A stretch of 64,000 nucleotides of DNA from Streptomyces sp. SKN60 (GTDB lineage Bacteria > Actinomycetota > Actinomycetes > Streptomycetales > Streptomycetaceae), in NCBI RefSeq assembly GCF_026236535.1, contig NZ_JAHTMW010000006.1:124001-188000 (forward strand), written 5' to 3'. The notes beneath the pieces were generated by a model, which saw only the letters and a list, made by a program, of their open reading frames with translations, did not search any database and was not told the DNA's origin. The translations under genes and the position numbers were made by a program. This document shows, in pieces, positions 8,787 to 18,903 of this stretch (the stretch's first letter is position 1; each line of letters starts with the position of its first letter).

Positions 8787-10184
8787 GTGACTTCCCACCC
8801 GCCGTCCGGCCAGCCTTCGGTACCTCCCACCGGCCCGCCCTCGGGGCCCCTCTCGGGCCCCTCGACGCGCCCCGGCCAGACCGCTCCCCCGACACCTCCC
8901 CCGCCCACGCCTCCGCACGGCGGGGGTGGCGGCGGTGGCGGGGGCGGTTCCGGCGGCGGTGATTCCGGCGGTACGGGCGGGGGCGCGCCGAGCGGCGGGG
9001 GCGGCGGCGGTCCGTGGTACCGCTCCATCCCCAAGGTCGCCTCGCTGACGGCCGTCGTGGTGGCGGCCGTGGCCCTGGTCGTCGTCCTCACCCAGAGCGG
9101 CGGCGACAAGTCGAACCAGGGCGGCGGTGCGGGCGGCGGCGAGGTGTTCCTGCAGAACACGTCGGCCAGCGGCCCCGATCCCTTCACCCGCTCCACCGCC
9201 CGCACGGGCGGCGCCACGATCTCCCCGCCCGCGCTGCCGAGTGAGACCGGCGGGGACCCCAACGCGACCCGCAGCGTGACCGGTTCGACCCCGGGCCTGT
9301 ACGGCGGCACGCACCGCACCGCGGCCTGCGACGTGGAGCAGCAGATCCGCTTCCTCGGCGAGGAGCCCGCCAAGAACGCGGCCTTCGCCTCGGTCGTCGG
9401 CGTCTCCGCCAACGAAGTCCCGGGGTTCCTGCGCTCCCTGACGTCGGTTCAGCTCCGTGTGGACACCCGGGTCACCAACCACGGCTTCAGCGGCGGCAAG
9501 GCGGCCCCGTTCCAGTCGGTGCTCCAGGCGGGCACCGCGGTCCTGGTGGACACCCACGGGGTGCCGCGGGTGCGCTGCGCGTGCGGCAACCCGCTGACGC
9601 CGCCGGTGGCGCAGAAGTCGCCGAAGCCGGTCGGGCAGGCCTGGTCGGGCTATCGCGCGAGCAATGTCGTGTACGTGCAGCCCTCGGTGACCGTGATCAA
9701 CGTCTTCGTGATCTACGACCCGCAGACCGACCGCTGGATCGCGCGCAAGCCGGGCGACTCGGGCAAGCACGACCACCACACCACTCCCCCGCCGCAGCCC
9801 ACGCCGACCCCGTCGAAGTCTCCCTCGACCTCGCCGTCGTCGCCGGTGCCGTGCGTGACGGTGACGGGTACGCAGACGCCGACGCCGAGCGGTGGCGTCA
9901 CGCCCTCGCCGTGCCCGTCGACGCTCACCCCGACCTCGCCGACCCCGTCCACGTCGACGCCGACCCCCTCGACCTCGCCCCCCTCGTCTCCGGCGACGCC
10001 TTCGTCGCCCACGGAGTCGACGGCCTCGGAGTCGACCCCGGCCACCGACCTGACCTCGGGCGGCGCCACGACCGACGGCAGCACGACCGACGGCTCGGCG
10101 AGCGCCTCGGCGAGCCTGTCGCCGAGCGTGTCCTCCTCCGCGCCGCCGGCGCCGGGCGCGCCCGGCCGTCAGCCGCTGATCTGA
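8787..10184 (+). CDS. DUF6777-like membrane-anchored extracytoplasmic protein
   Basis: A 465-residue protein. A Pro/Ser/Gly-rich cytoplasmic N-terminus (residues 1-75) leads to one membrane helix (about 82-105, ASLTAVVVAAVALVVVL). An extracytoplasmic domain follows (about 120-330) starting EVFLQNTSASGPDPFT, which matches my memory of DUF6777. The C-terminal 120 residues are Ser/Thr/Pro repeats typical of a wall-spanning stalk. The GTG at 8787 has a GAAAGGG site seven bases upstream. Thr-rich termini and the nearby kinase make it a candidate substrate, which is inference. Two cysteine pairs in the domain could form disulfides. Confidence 0.75.
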   Translation: MTSHPPSGQPSVPPTGPPSGPLSGPSTRPGQTAPPTPPPPTPPHGGGGGGGGGGSGGGDSGGTGGGAPSGGGGGGPWYRSIPKVASLTAVVVAAVALVVVLTQSGGDKSNQGGGAGGGEVFLQNTSASGPDPFTRSTARTGGATISPPALPSETGGDPNATRSVTGSTPGLYGGTHRTAACDVEQQIRFLGEEPAKNAAFASVVGVSANEVPGFLRSLTSVQLRVDTRVTNHGFSGGKAAPFQSVLQAGTAVLVDTHGVPRVRCACGNPLTPPVAQKSPKPVGQAWSGYRASNVVYVQPSVTVINVFVIYDPQTDRWIARKPGDSGKHDHHTTPPPQPTPTPSKSPSTSPSSPVPCVTVTGTQTPTPSGGVTPSPCPSTLTPTSPTPSTSTPTPSTSPPSSPATPSSPTESTASESTPATDLTSGGATTDGSTTDGSASASASLSPSVSSSAPPAPGAPGRQPLI

Positions 10185-10390
10185 GCAGGCACCGCGCAGC
10201 TCTCCGGACCCGATGCGGCGGTACGGGCGTACCGCCGCAAGGTCCGGGCTCCCGCGCGGGCGCGGCGGCGGGTGCGCAGCGACCGGAGCCGGGCTCCGAG
10301 GGCCCACGGTTCGGCGATCCGCTCCTCGGTCCGCCGCTGCCAGCTCCGTTCGTCGCGATCGGTGAAGTGCTCGGTGAAGTGTCCGGACAT
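10169..10390 (-). CDS. small basic protein, unknown
   Basis: A 73-residue Arg-rich protein with AAGGAG nine bases before the ATG. It has no recognised domain; the middle is a basic amphipathic stretch (ALGARLRSLRTRRRARAGAR). Its end overlaps the end of the DUF6777 gene by 16 bases. It is divergent from the MocR regulator and shares the 91-base promoter region holding that regulator's presumed operator, so it may be regulated by it. Confidence 0.55.
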   Translation of the reverse strand: MSGHFTEHFTDRDERSWQRRTEERIAEPWALGARLRSLRTRRRARAGARTLRRYARTAASGPESCAVPAQISG

Positions 10391-10443
10391 GTTCCACGCT
10401 CCTTCCCCAGGCCATCAGGCCACTGAGGGGAGTCTGTAGCCTT

Positions 10444-10467
10444 ATTGGCCTGGAGAGCACGGCCAAT
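10444..10467. promoter_or_regulatory. ATTGGCC inverted repeat, candidate MocR operator
   Basis: Seven-base arms ATTGGCC and GGCCAAT separated by ten bases, directly upstream of the MocR start, with a third TTGGC half site right before the ATG. Position and symmetry fit an autoregulatory operator that could also control the divergent small gene. Confidence 0.55.
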
Positions 10468-10481
10468 GAGGAGTGATTGGC

Positions 10482-11963
10482 ATGGCAGACGGTCGAGTGG
10501 TCCGCTCCGTGGGCACCGTGTCGGACCGCACCCTGAGCGGGCGCCAGCTGGCGGCCCTGCTCACCCCGCCGGCCGACGGCCGGTTCGGCTATCGCGAGCT
10601 GGCCCGGGCGGTGCGGCAGGCGCTGCTCGACGGGCGGGTCGCGCTGCGGCTCCGGCTGCCCGCCGAGCGGGAGTTGGCGGTGGCCCTCGGGGTGTCCCGT
10701 ACGACCGTCACCGGCGCGTACGACCTGCTGCGGGAGAGCGGGTACGCGCACAGCCGGCAGGGCGCGGGCACCTGGACCGCGCTGCCCGAGGGGCAGCCGC
10801 CGGTCGGCCCGGCCGCGCTGCAGGGCGACTCGGGCACGGTGATCGACCTCGCGCTCGCCGCGCCCGAGGCGCCCGCCGACGTGCTGTCCGAGGCCTTGGC
10901 GCGGGCCGCCGCCGAGGTGCCGCGCTACGCGGCGAGCCAGGGCTACCACCCGTACGGGCTGCCGGAGCTGCGGGCGGCGATCGCGGACCGGTACACCGCG
11001 CGCGGGCTGCCCACCCGGCCCGAGCAGATCCTGGTCACCACCGGCGCGCAGCAGGCGCTGGCCCTCGCCTTCGCGCTGCTCGGCGGGCCCGGGGACCGGG
11101 TGCTCGCCGAGAACCCCTCGTACACCAACGCCCTGGACGCGATGCGCGGGCAGCGGATGCGGATCACCCCGGTGCCGGTCACCGAGTCGGGCTGGGACAG
11201 CGGGCTTGTCGACGCGGCGCTGCGGCAGACGGCGCCCCGGCTCGCGTATCTGATCCCGGACTTCCACAATCCGACCGGGCGGCTGATGCCGGAGGAGCAG
11301 CGGCGGGAGGTGGCACGGGCGGCGCGGGCCACCGGGACCTGGCTGGTGGTGGACGAGACGCTGTCCGACATCGCGCTCGACGTGCCGGCGCCCCGGCCCT
11401 TCGCGGCCTCGGCGGGGCCGGGGGCCGGGGAGCAGATCATCGCCGTGGGCTCGCTGAGCAAGAGCTGCTGGGGCGGGCTTCGGGTCGGCTGGGCGCGGGC
11501 CTCGGCGCGGGTGGTGACGGAGCTGGCGCGGGTGCGGATCACCCACGACCTGGCGGGTTCGGTCCTGGACCAGCTGGTGGCCATGGCGCTGATGGACCGG
11601 ATCGATCCGCTGCTGCCGGGGCGGGCGGCGGAGCTGCGGCGGCGCCGGGAGGCGCTGGTGGCGGCGCTCGCCACACACCTCCCGGAGTGGCGGTGGACGC
11701 TGCCGCCGGGCGGACTGTGCCTCTGGATCGATCTGGGCCGGCCGATGGCCTCGCAGCTCGCGGCACAGGCCCTGCGGCACGGCGTACGGGTGGAGGGCGG
11801 CGCCCGGTTCGGGGTCGACCCGGGCACCCATGAGCACCGGCTGCGGATCCCGTACGCGCTGCCGGCCGAGGTGTACGGGACGGCGGCGGAGCGGCTCGCG
11901 GCGGCGCTCGCCGGGGCGCCGGCCCCGTTCGCGGACCCGGCGCTGCCGGACTGGGTGGCCTGA
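10482..11963 (+). CDS. MocR-type regulator: GntR HTH fused to aminotransferase fold
   Basis: A 493-residue protein. Residues about 30-98 form a GntR winged helix (LARAVRQALLDGRVALRLRLP..., then VSRTTVTGAYDLLRESGY). Residues about 125-480 form a fold-type-I aminotransferase domain with the YHPYGLPELRAAIADRY motif, PDFHNPTG and a GSLSKSCWGGLRVGW segment holding the Schiff-base lysine. The ATG at 10482 is preceded by GAGGAG at the correct distance. MocR proteins sense PLP or amino-acid-like effectors. No pdxST genes are adjacent; its target is probably its own promoter and the divergent small gene. Confidence 0.9.
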   Translation: MADGRVVRSVGTVSDRTLSGRQLAALLTPPADGRFGYRELARAVRQALLDGRVALRLRLPAERELAVALGVSRTTVTGAYDLLRESGYAHSRQGAGTWTALPEGQPPVGPAALQGDSGTVIDLALAAPEAPADVLSEALARAAAEVPRYAASQGYHPYGLPELRAAIADRYTARGLPTRPEQILVTTGAQQALALAFALLGGPGDRVLAENPSYTNALDAMRGQRMRITPVPVTESGWDSGLVDAALRQTAPRLAYLIPDFHNPTGRLMPEEQRREVARAARATGTWLVVDETLSDIALDVPAPRPFAASAGPGAGEQIIAVGSLSKSCWGGLRVGWARASARVVTELARVRITHDLAGSVLDQLVAMALMDRIDPLLPGRAAELRRRREALVAALATHLPEWRWTLPPGGLCLWIDLGRPMASQLAAQALRHGVRVEGGARFGVDPGTHEHRLRIPYALPAEVYGTAAERLAAALAGAPAPFADPALPDWVA

Positions 11964-12050
11964 GCCGTATGCCTGGCTCATCCCGGTTTCCCGTACTTCC
12001 GCACCGATAATCGGATGCCCGGGGCAAGGACCGTGTGTACGGTCGAGCGA

Positions 12051-12554
12051 GTGGAACCACTGACCGAGAAAGAGATCCGCGCGTCCTTCGTGAACTGCAC
12101 GAAGGGTGACGCGGCCCGGATGAAGCTGCCGCTCGACTTCGCCGAGCTGCCCTGGCCCGACCTGGACTTCCTGGGCTGGGTCGACCCGGGCGCGCCGCTG
12201 CGCGCCCATGTCGTGGTGCCGGGCCCCGAGGGGCCGGTCGGCGTCACGCTGCGGGTGCCGGCGGTCGGCCGCACCAGTGCGATGAAGTCCAGCATGTGCC
12301 AGATCTGTCTGACCTCGCACGCCTCCTCGGGCGTGACGCTGCTGGCCGCGCCGCTGGCCGGCGCCCGGGGCCGGGAGGGCAACACGGTCGGCACGTACAT
12401 CTGTGCCGACCTGGCCTGCCCGCTGTACGTGCGGGGCAAGCGGCAGCCGAAGCTGCGCGGGCAGCGGCACGAGGAGTCCCTGACGCCCGACGAGCAGGTC
12501 GCGCGGATGATGGGCAACCTGAACGGCTTCGTCGGCCGGGTCACGGCCGGCTGA
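12051..12554 (+). CDS. FBP domain protein (FusB-like, elongation factor G-binding)
   Basis: A 167-residue protein with the family start EPLTEKEIRASFVNC and a C-terminal treble-clef zinc finger: a MCQIC pair near residue 92 and a YICADLAC pair near residue 125. FusB proteins bind EF-G and rescue it from fusidic acid; actinobacterial FBP proteins share the fold. The GTG at 12051 was preferred to an ATG at 12015 because the motif begins exactly there. It is a single gene ending in a strong hairpin shared with the convergent dehydrogenase gene. Confidence 0.85.
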   Translation: MEPLTEKEIRASFVNCTKGDAARMKLPLDFAELPWPDLDFLGWVDPGAPLRAHVVVPGPEGPVGVTLRVPAVGRTSAMKSSMCQICLTSHASSGVTLLAAPLAGARGREGNTVGTYICADLACPLYVRGKRQPKLRGQRHEESLTPDEQVARMMGNLNGFVGRVTAG

Positions 12555-12563
12555 CCTGCGAAC

Positions 12564-12592
12564 CGGGGGACGCCGGGGCCGGCGTTCCCCCG
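12564..12592. terminator. bidirectional hairpin terminator
   Basis: Arms of 13 and 14 bases (CGGGGGACGCCGG paired with CCGGCGTTCCCCCG, one bulge) and a two-base loop, between the convergent FBP and acyl-CoA dehydrogenase genes. Confidence 0.7.
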
Positions 12593-12607
12593 TGCCGGGG
12601 CTCAGGC

Positions 12608-13792
<1,185 letters not shown>

Positions 13793-13843
13793 GGACGGCC
13801 TCCTGGCGACTGTGACAACTCGGCGAGCGGCAGCGTAGCGGGA

Positions 13844-13878
13844 GATCGGATATTGGATCCAGTATTGAATATGCGATC
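13844..13878. promoter_or_regulatory. AT-rich inverted repeat, candidate GntR operator
   Basis: GATCGGATATTG and GAATATGCGATC are 12-base arms with two mismatches around an 11-base spacer, in the divergent promoter between the dehydrogenase and CoA-transferase genes. The stretch is conspicuously AT-rich for this genome and is the natural target of the FCD-type GntR encoded two genes away. Confidence 0.5.
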
Positions 13879-13927
13879 TCCATTGGCTACGGTCCGCTTG
13901 GATCCGATCACCGACGAGGGAGGCGGA

Positions 13928-15148
13928 ATGCACACGCAGCAGCCGGAACCGGCCGGCCCGGCCGGTGCCCTGTCCGGGATCGTCGTGGCGGACTTCGGCC
14001 GGGTGCTCGCCGGGCCGTACATGACGATGCTCCTCGCCGACCTGGGCGCCGAGGTCGTGAAGATCGAGCGGCCCGGCGCGGGCGACGACACGCGCGCGTG
14101 GGGCCCGCCGTTCGCCGACGGGCAGGCCACCTACTTCCTCGGGGTGAACCGCAACAAGCGTTCCGTGGCCCTCGACCTGGGCGACCCGGCCGGCCTCGAT
14201 GCCGCCCGGGCGCTGGTGGACCGGGCCGACGTCCTGGTGGAGAACTTCCGCCCCGGCACCATGGAACGCCTCGGCCTCGGCTACGAACGGGTGCGGAAGA
14301 CCAACCCCGGCCTGGTCTACTGCTCGGTGACCGGGTTCGGTTCGGCGGAGGGTGCCGCGCTGCCCGGCTACGACCTGCTGGTGCAGGCGATGGGCGGGCT
14401 GATGAGCGTCACCGGCGAGCCCGGCGGACCCGGCACCAAGGCGGGCGTCGCGCTTGTCGACGTCATCACCGGCCTGCACGCGGGCATGGGCGTGCTCGCC
14501 GCGCTGCGGCACCGCGAACGCACCGGCGAGGGCCAGCGGATCGAGGTCTCGCTGCTGACCTCGCTGCTCTCCGCGCTCACCAACCAGTCCGCCGCGCACC
14601 TCGCCGCCGGGGTCGTCCCGCGCGCCCTGGGCAACCGCCACCCGAGCATCACCCCGTACGAGGTGTTCGAGGCGAGCGACCGGCCGCTGGTCCTGGCCGT
14701 CGGCAACGACCGCCAGTTCCGCGCCCTGTGCGGGCGGATCGGCGCACCCGCCCTCGCCGACGACCCCCGGTTCGCCACCAACACGGCCCGGGTCGCGCAC
14801 CGGGAGGAGCTGGGTGCCGAGCTGTCCCGGCGGCTCGCGGAGCGCACCGCCGACGCCTGGTTCGAGGAGCTCACGGCGGCCGGGGTGCCGTGCGGGCCGA
14901 TCAACGACCTGGGCGGCGCCTTCGCGCTCGCCGAGCGCCTGGGACTCGCGCCGCGGGTCCCGGCGGAGGCGGCGGGACCGGGGCAGGTGGCCCACCCGGT
15001 CGCCTTCGGCGCCACGCCCGCCGCGTACCGCTCCGCTCCGCCGCGCCTCGGCGAGCACACGGCGGAGGTGCTTGCGGAACTCGCGGAACCGGCGGGGCCG
15101 TCCGGGGAAGGTGCGGAATGTTCCGAGGAGAGGACGGCCGGGCGATGA
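13928..15148 (+). CDS. family III CoA-transferase (CaiB/BaiF)
   Basis: A 406-residue CoA-transferase. The N-terminus has the family LSGIVVADFGRVLAGPYMTMLLADLGAEV and VKIERPGAGDDTR elements. The FRPGTMERLGLGY and CSVTGFG blocks follow, and the catalytic Asp is in LPGYDLLVQAMGGLMSVTG at about residue 147. Next to a glutaryl-CoA dehydrogenase it likely moves CoA between succinyl-CoA and glutarate (C7orf10/SUGCT-like), which is inference from context. GAGGGAGG precedes the ATG. Its stop overlaps the GntR start by four bases (ATGA). Confidence 0.9.
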   Translation: MHTQQPEPAGPAGALSGIVVADFGRVLAGPYMTMLLADLGAEVVKIERPGAGDDTRAWGPPFADGQATYFLGVNRNKRSVALDLGDPAGLDAARALVDRADVLVENFRPGTMERLGLGYERVRKTNPGLVYCSVTGFGSAEGAALPGYDLLVQAMGGLMSVTGEPGGPGTKAGVALVDVITGLHAGMGVLAALRHRERTGEGQRIEVSLLTSLLSALTNQSAAHLAAGVVPRALGNRHPSITPYEVFEASDRPLVLAVGNDRQFRALCGRIGAPALADDPRFATNTARVAHREELGAELSRRLAERTADAWFEELTAAGVPCGPINDLGGAFALAERLGLAPRVPAEAAGPGQVAHPVAFGATPAAYRSAPPRLGEHTAEVLAELAEPAGPSGEGAECSEERTAGR

Positions 15149-15813
15149 GTGGCGACACCGTGGAGCGGCGACGGCCCCCGACCGCCCAGCAGTTCGTGCT
15201 CACCGAGCTGCGACGGGCCATCACCACCGGGGAGTTGCGGCCGGGCGACCCGATCCGGCAGGACGCCCTGGCGGCCCGGCTCGACGTGAGCCGGGTGCCG
15301 CTGCGCGAGGCCCTGAAGACCCTGGAGGCCGAGGGCCTGGTCGTGCACCACGTCCACCGGGGTTACTACGTCGCCGAGTTGTCCGTGGCGGACCTGGAGG
15401 AGATCTACCGGATCCGCCGGCTCCTGGAGACGGAGGCGGTGCGCACCGCGCTCGTCCGCTCCCCCGACGGACTCGCCGACGCCCTCGAACGGATCCAGGA
15501 GGAGGTGGAGCGAGCCGCCGAGGCCGGTGACGTGACGGTGATGGCCGAGGCCAACCGGCGCTTCCACTTCACCCTGATCGAAGCCTCCGGGATGCCCCGC
15601 CTGGTGCGCCTGATCGCCACCCTGTGGGACGCGACCGACGCGTACCGGGCGCTCTACTACGCCGAGGACCCGCACCGCGAGCGGGCCGTCCACGAGCACC
15701 GGGCGGTCGTCTCGGCGGTCGCCGAGAGCGACGAGGCCGCGGCGCTGCGCCGGCTGGACGAGCACCGCGACCACGCGGTGGCGGCGCTGCGCCGGGTGCT
15801 CGACCGGGCCTGA
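15145..15813 (+). CDS. GntR family regulator with FCD domain
   Basis: A 222-residue regulator. Residues about 13-75 are the winged helix (VLTELRRAITTGELRPGDPIRQ, then VSRVPLREALKTLEAEGLV). Residues about 85-210 are an all-helical FCD ligand domain with Glu/Arg/His residues that bind a metal and a carboxylic acid. It is coupled by ATGA to the CoA-transferase. Its likely operator is the AT-rich repeat between the dehydrogenase and the CoA-transferase, and its inducer perhaps glutarate or a related acid. Confidence 0.9.
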   Translation: MSGDTVERRRPPTAQQFVLTELRRAITTGELRPGDPIRQDALAARLDVSRVPLREALKTLEAEGLVVHHVHRGYYVAELSVADLEEIYRIRRLLETEAVRTALVRSPDGLADALERIQEEVERAAEAGDVTVMAEANRRFHFTLIEASGMPRLVRLIATLWDATDAYRALYYAEDPHRERAVHEHRAVVSAVAESDEAAALRRLDEHRDHAVAALRRVLDRA

Positions 15814-15926
15814 GGCCCGGCGCGGGTGCTGGGAGCGGGCGCGGTCTCTGGCGGCGGGCGCGGGGTGCGGCGCCGGGAGGGGCGGCCGAGGATGGAGGAG
15901 GGGCGTCCTCCAGGAAGGCACCGACC

Positions 15927-17719
15927 ATGCGCAACGACCGCGCCACGCTCCGTGGCGGCACGCCGTCCGTCCTGGACGTCCTCGTCGTCGGCGCCGGACC
16001 CGTGGGGCTCACCGCCGCCGCCGAACTGCGCCGGCAGGGCACGGCGGTGCGGATCGTGGACCGGCTGCCGGAGCGCCTGCCGTACGCGAAGGCGGTCGGC
16101 GTCCAGCCGCGCACCCTGGAGATCTGGGACCGGATGGGCTGTGTGCGGGAGGCCATGGAGGCGGCCGTGCCGATGCGCGGCAGATCGTGTACGCGGACGG
16201 CAAGGAGCAGATGCGGTTCGAGCTGAGCCTGCCGGACGAGGTCCCGTACCGCTTCGCGGCGCTGCCGCAGTACGAGACGGAGCGGATCCTCGAAGAGCTC
16301 CTGGGCCGGTACGGCACGCGCATCGAGCGCGAGACGGAACTGGTGGGCCTCGACCAGGACGCGGACGGCGTGACGGCGCTGCTGCGGCGGACCAGCGTGG
16401 CAGGGACAGCGGGTGCGGCCGGCGGGGCACCGGTCGAGGAGGAGGTCCGCTGCCGGTATCTGGTGGGCTGCGACGGCGCGCACAGCACGGTGCGCAAGGC
16501 GCTGGGGCTGGGTTTCGAGGGCGGGGCGTTCCCCGAGGAGTTCATGCTCGGCGACGTCGAGGTGGACTGGGACCTGCCGCCGGAGTACGGGATCCGGTCG
16601 ATGCACCACGGGCCGGACGGCGCCGTGGACGACGTCCTGGTGTGCATCCCGCTGCCGGGCCGGCGCCGCTACCGGATGTCCATGAAGGTGCCGCCCGCAC
16701 TGTCCGTCGCCCGGAACGCCGCGGCCGGGACCGGCGGCTCCGGCGATGCGGTGGCGCACGGACTGGAGACCGACCCGCGTGCCCCCGGCCTGGCGGACAT
16801 CCAGGAGGTGCTCGACCGCCTCTCACCGCGCCCGGTGACGGCCTCGGCGCTGCGCTGGTCGTCCGTCTTCCGGATCAGTCACCGCCTGGTCGACCGATAC
16901 GGCGTCGGACGGGTGTTCGTGGCCGGCGACGCGGCGCACATCCATCCGCCGACCGGCGCGCAGGGCATGAACACCGGCATCCAGGACGCCTACAACCTGG
17001 CCTGGAAACTGTCGCTCGCGGTGCGCGGCACGGCGGGACCCGGGCTGCTCGCGAGCTATCACGCCGAGCGACACCCGGTGGGCGAGGAGGTCGTGGGGCG
17101 CACCCTGCGGCACTCCGCCGAGGGCGTGCAGGCCGACCGCGAGGACCCGGACACGCTGCTGCTGCGCGAGGCGCAGCTGCTCGTCGGCTATCGCGGCAGC
17201 CCGGTCGTCGCCGGGAACGGCGCGAGCGGTACGAGCGGCACGAGCGGGCGCGAAGGGCCGCTCGCCGGGGACCGGGCGCCGGACTGCGGCGGGCTCACCG
17301 GCCCGCTCACCGCCTTCCCCCTGCGCCTGTACGACGTGCTGCGCGGCCGGGGTCATGTCCTGCTCCTGTACGGGGACGGGCGGCCCGGGCCCGAACTGGC
17401 GGCGCGGGCGGCCGAGTTGTCGGGCGGCGCGGTCGAGGTGTGCGCGGTGCTGCCGGCTACGGCGGCGGACGGCGGCGCCCCGGCGGCGGGGGTCGCCGTG
17501 TACCGGGACGCGCGGGGCGAGTTCGCCCGGCAGTACTCCGTAACGGCTCCGACGGCCTTCCTCGTACGGCCCGACGGGTATCTCGGGGCGCGGCTCGCAC
17601 CGGACGGGGCGGGTGCGCTCGACGCCTATCTGGCAGGGGTGTTCGGCGAGCGAGCGGGCGCCGGCCCCGCCGCCCGACCGCCGCAGCCGTCGCCGACCTC
17701 GTCCCCGTCCCCGTCCTGA
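15927..17719 (+). pseudogene. FAD-dependent aromatic monooxygenase, one-base frameshift
   Basis: A flavin hydroxylase of the PheA/TetX/MhpA class split over two frames. The N-terminal part (15927-16180) has the FAD motif VVGAGPVGLTAAAELRRQG. The rest (from about 16181 to 17719) has YLVGCDGAHSTVRKALG, the GD motif VFVAGDAAHIHPPTGAQGMNTGIQDAYNLAWKL (split for length here), and a thioredoxin-like C-terminal domain. The join is at 16180/16181: reading CGCGGCAGATC with one more C restores RGQIVY, which continues the family sequence. It is either a real pseudogene or a one-base assembly error. AGGAAGG precedes the ATG at 15927. A solitary gene. Confidence 0.8.
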
Positions 17720-17794
17720 ACCGGGGTCGGCTCCCGCCGTCCGGGCTTCGTGAGGGATCATGGACAAAGGAGTCGAGAAGGGACGGGACGAACA

Positions 17795-18403
17795 ATGAGG
17801 CACCGCAGTGTCGCCGACCTCATGACGCCGACCGCGGTCGCCGTGCAGCCGGGAACGCCGTTCAAGGAGATCGCCCGGCTGCTCGACGAGTACGGCATCA
17901 CCGCCGTGCCGGTCGTCGACGCCGAGAACCGGCCGGTGGGCGTGGTCTCGGAGGCGGATCTGCTGCGGCGGCACACCGCCAAGGACGGCCCGAGCACCGC
18001 CGAGGCGATGATGACCAGCCCCGTGGTCAGCGCCCGCCCCTCATGGACGGCGGTCGAGGCGGCCCGGCACATGGAACGGCACCGGGTGAAGCGGCTGCCG
18101 GTGGTGGACGCGGACGGACGCCTCATCGGCGTGCTCAGCCGCACCGACCTGCTGCAGCTCTTCCTGCGCCGTGACCGCGCGATCCAGGAGGAGATCGTGG
18201 AGGACGTGGTCACCCGCATCCTGCGGCTCTCCCCCGCCTCCCTGCACATCGACGTGGCCGAGGGCCGGGTCACCCTCACCGGCACCCTGCCGCGCCGGAG
18301 CCTCGCGCCGATCTTCGTACGCCTCTGCGAGGACGTGGACGGGGTCGTGGAGGTCGTGGACCGCCTGACCTACGAGGACGAGGCGGCGCCCGCCGAGGAC
18401 TGA
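17795..18403 (+). CDS. CBS-pair protein with C-terminal BON-like domain
   Basis: A 202-residue protein. Two CBS repeats occupy about residues 1-60 (VADLMTPTAVAVQPGTP, GITAVPVVDAENRPVGVVSE) and 70-128 (MTSPVVSARPS, VKRLPVVDADGRLIGVLSRTDLL). A BON-like alpha/beta module follows at about 135-195 (LHIDVAEGRVTLTGTLPRRS). Such proteins bind adenosine nucleotides or membranes in stress physiology; the exact role is unknown. The ATG follows GGGACGG. It ends before a strong bidirectional terminator. Confidence 0.88.
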   Translation: MRHRSVADLMTPTAVAVQPGTPFKEIARLLDEYGITAVPVVDAENRPVGVVSEADLLRRHTAKDGPSTAEAMMTSPVVSARPSWTAVEAARHMERHRVKRLPVVDADGRLIGVLSRTDLLQLFLRRDRAIQEEIVEDVVTRILRLSPASLHIDVAEGRVTLTGTLPRRSLAPIFVRLCEDVDGVVEVVDRLTYEDEAAPAED

Positions 18404-18456
18404 CCGCGCGCCGGGCCCGGGCCGTACCGACCACGCGCACGGCGCACGGAGACCGG

Positions 18457-18492
18457 GCGTCCGTCGGAGAGCGAGCGTCCGTCGGAGAGCGG
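18457..18492. repeat. 18-bp tandem direct repeat
   Basis: Two adjacent copies of GCGTCCGTCGGAGAGCGA (17 of 18 identical) in the gap between the CBS gene and its terminator. Two copies only, with no coding function seen. Confidence 0.6.
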
Positions 18493-18542
18493 TCGCCCGC
18501 CGCGGTTCGGCCGTGCCCGTACCGCCGCTCCCCCGCACGCCG

Positions 18543-18577
18543 CCGGCCCGCCGGTGCGGATGGCACCGGCGGGCCGG
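18543..18577. terminator. strong bidirectional hairpin terminator
   Basis: Perfect 15-base arms (CCGGCCCGCCGGTGC and its complement) with a five-base GGATG loop between the convergent CBS and DUF1876 genes. No T tract on either side, as usual in this lineage. Confidence 0.75.
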
Positions 18578-18603
18578 GGATGCGGTCAACCGACGGCGGC
18601 CGG

Positions 18604-18903
18604 TCACTCGACCGCCTCGGGCCAGCCGTATCCGGGTCCGGTGCGCCGGGGCACGGTGTCGGCGCCCACGGCCTCCATCTCCCGGTTGGCCTCCCTCATC
18701 AGCTTTCCGGCCAGATCCTTCATGGCCCGGCTCGCGGCGAGGTCGTCACCGATCACCGGTACGTCCACGTCCGCCGGGTTGCAGCGGGCGCTGCCGTGAC
18801 CGGTGAGGGTGGACGTGCCGGTTTCCAGGCGGGCCTCCGCCTTGGTCCTGCCGCTCTCCTCGACCAGATCCAGGCCGACCTTCCACTCCAGGTGCCGTGT
18901 CAT
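18604..18903 (-). CDS. DUF1876 domain protein (dsRBD-like)
   Basis: A 99-residue protein beginning TRHLEWKVGLDLVEESGRTKA, the usual start of the actinobacterial DUF1876 family, which has a double-stranded-RNA-binding-like fold of unknown role. An LTGHGSARCNPAD block and a C-terminal helical DLAGKLMREANREMEAVG complete the domain. GAGGAGG precedes the ATG. It is a monocistronic gene convergent with the CBS gene. Confidence 0.82.
   Translation of the reverse strand: MTRHLEWKVGLDLVEESGRTKAEARLETGTSTLTGHGSARCNPADVDVPVIGDDLAASRAMKDLAGKLMREANREMEAVGADTVPRRTGPGYGWPEAVE

Noticed and set aside
16170..16190. Programmed frameshifting in the monooxygenase and copB-like genes
   Set aside because: No slippery heptamer or pseudoknot seen; both are single-base losses in G/C runs, more easily explained by mutation or sequence error.
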